Source of the DNA: UBA1724 sp051884615
Lineage (GTDB): Bacteria; Verrucomicrobiota; Lentisphaeria; Oligosphaerales; Oligosphaeraceae
DNA length: 24,181 nucleotides
NCBI GenBank assembly: GCA_051884615.1
Contig: JBJEVT010000004.1
Location: 1-24,181, forward strand
Direction of reading: 5' to 3'
Of this stretch, positions 23,242 to 24,181 are shown one piece after another. Numbering within the stretch: the stretch's first letter is position 1; the number at the start of each line of letters is the position of its first letter. The notes under the pieces were generated by a model that saw only the letters and a program-made list of their open reading frames with translations, was not told the DNA's origin and did no database searches. A program made the position numbers and the translations under genes.

Positions 23242-24181
23242 ATGCCTAAACTGGAAATGGCGGATCTTCTGGACCTGGTGCTTGAAGAAGGCGCCAGCGA
23301 CCTGCATCTCCCCTGCTTCTGCCCCCCCACCCTTCGCCTCCATGGTGAACTCACCCCCCTGGACGTCCCCCCCATGCAGCCGGAGGACACCGAGTATCTC
23401 ATGAAGTCCATCACCAGCGAGGCCAACCAGCAGAAGCTGCAGCAGGACGGCTCCGTGGACTTCGGCTTCGCCTTCGGCGACAAGGCCCGTTTCCGCGTCT
23501 CCGCCTTCCGGGCGAGGGGCAACATCGCCATGGTGCTCCGTACCATCTCCAACAACCTGCTCACCCTGGAGCAGATCGGCCTGCCCATGGCCTGCAAGGA
23601 CATCCTCTTCCGGCCCCGCGGCCTGGTGCTGGTCACCGGCCCCACCGGTTCCGGAAAGTCCACCACCCTGGCCTCCATGATCGACGTCATCAACCATGAA
23701 CGCAACGATCATATCATCACCATCGAGGACCCCATCGAGTTCTACCACACCAGCCGGAAGTGCGTGGTGACCCAGCGCGAGGTCCACAACGACGTGCCCT
23801 CCTTCGCCGACGCCATCCGACGCGCCCTGCGCCAGGACCCCGACGTGATTCTGGTGGGAGAAATGCGAGACAACGAAACCATCTCCGCCGCCATCACCGC
23901 CGCGGAGACGGGACACCTGGTCTTCGGAACCCTCCACACCACCGGCGCCGCGGAAACCGTGGACCGTATCGTGGACTCCTTCCCCACCAACCAGCAGGCG
24001 CAGATCCGCACCCAGCTGGCCTCCACCCTCATCTGCGTCATCTCCCAGCTCCTGCTGAAACGGGCCGACAAGAAGGGGCGTATCGCCGCCTTCGAGGTCA
24101 TGATCTCCACCCCCTCCATCCAGGCCCTCATCCGCGACGGCAAGACCTTCCGCATCACCTCCGACATCCAGACCGGCGCCA
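23242..24181 (+). CDS. pilT: Type IV pilus retraction ATPase PilT (3' end outside window)
   Basis: Twitching-type retraction motor. 313 residues are visible before the window ends, and no stop has been reached. Landmarks: GASDLHLPCFCPPTLRLHG near the N-terminus, RFRVSAFRARGNIAMVLR, Walker A GPTGSGKST, Asp box TIEDPIEF, QREVHNDVPSF, Walker B DVILVGEMRD (the AIRAEALRDPD-type arginine fingers appear as AIRRALRQDPD), TGHLVFGTLHTTGAAETVDRI, and the final RITSDIQTGA just before the region that holds the conserved M-T-x-D in complete proteins. It lacks the zinc pairs of PilB. GGAG lies 12 bases before the ATG. Third gene of a motor cluster; pilC may follow outside the window. Confidence 0.93.
   Translation, partial: MPKLEMADLLDLVLEEGASDLHLPCFCPPTLRLHGELTPLDVPPMQPEDTEYLMKSITSEANQQKLQQDGSVDFGFAFGDKARFRVSAFRARGNIAMVLRTISNNLLTLEQIGLPMACKDILFRPRGLVLVTGPTGSGKSTTLASMIDVINHERNDHIITIEDPIEFYHTSRKCVVTQREVHNDVPSFADAIRRALRQDPDVILVGEMRDNETISAAITAAETGHLVFGTLHTTGAAETVDRIVDSFPTNQQAQIRTQLASTLICVISQLLLKRADKKGRIAAFEVMISTPSIQALIRDGKTFRITSDIQTGA

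Noticed and set aside
21427..23937. Long minus-strand open frame (836 codons) opposite pilB copy 2 and pilT
   Set aside because: Same antisense artefact; translation is Gly/Val/Asp/His-rich without any domain, and the plus strand encodes recognised motors.
1..24181. Insertion sequences, prophage, tRNA or rRNA genes
   Set aside because: No transposase, integrase, terminal inverted repeats, tRNA cloverleaf or rRNA sequence was recognised on either strand.

Overview
The window is high-GC bacterial DNA with strong C/G preference at third codon positions. The gene set suggests a Gram-negative member of the PVC superphylum, most like Lentisphaerota, Kiritimatiellota or Verrucomicrobiota. The clues are an outer-membrane barrel protein, GH78 and GH29-type glycosidase folds, Sel1-repeat proteins, a fused GldF/GldG transporter, McsA/McsB-type domains and tandem PilB/PilB/PilT ATPases. 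This placement is inference from gene content; no rRNA or other phylogenetic marker is present.

Layout. (1) 1-2291: 31-bp tandem repeats, then a minus-strand PII-amt ammonium operon that ends in a strong intrinsic terminator. It is preceded by a full-consensus sigma-54 promoter, with three evenly spaced dyads upstream that look like enhancer sites. (2) 2292-5524: plus-strand GH78-like glycosidase and outer-membrane barrel protein. The barrel gene has a structured leader and is closed by a bidirectional terminator. (3) 5585-6992: two minus-strand secreted Sel1-repeat proteins. (4) 7205-10982: purM, a family 4 uracil-DNA glycosylase, and a one-polypeptide RpiB-GlyA fusion. (5) 11146-18458: a likely operon of a degenerate GH29-like protein, a divergent NifS-type enzyme, an McsA-McsB fusion with a decayed kinase active site, an ABC ATPase and a GldF-GldG fusion permease, with two start/stop overlaps. 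(6) 18507-18687: a promoter-like sequence followed by a highly structured RNA ending in a U6 terminator, just upstream of tcdA. (7) 18706-24181: tcdA, then two different PilB/GspE ATPases and a PilT retraction ATPase cut by the window edge.

How the parts work together. PII and Amt form the standard ammonium sensing/uptake pair, but this PII lacks the uridylylation tyrosine while its promoter looks nitrogen-controlled through sigma-54. The three ATPases at the end are type IV pilus/type II secretion motors.

The most unusual items are the McsA-McsB fusion with its pseudokinase-like half next to a Gld-type transporter, the RpiB-GlyA fusion, the GH29-fold protein without its nucleophile, the candidate ~147-nt structured RNA before tcdA, and the complete sigma-54 control region. 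A recurrent pyrimidine-rich leader, in three genes containing TTCTTCCCC directly before the start codon, occurs at several genes that lack a Shine-Dalgarno sequence.
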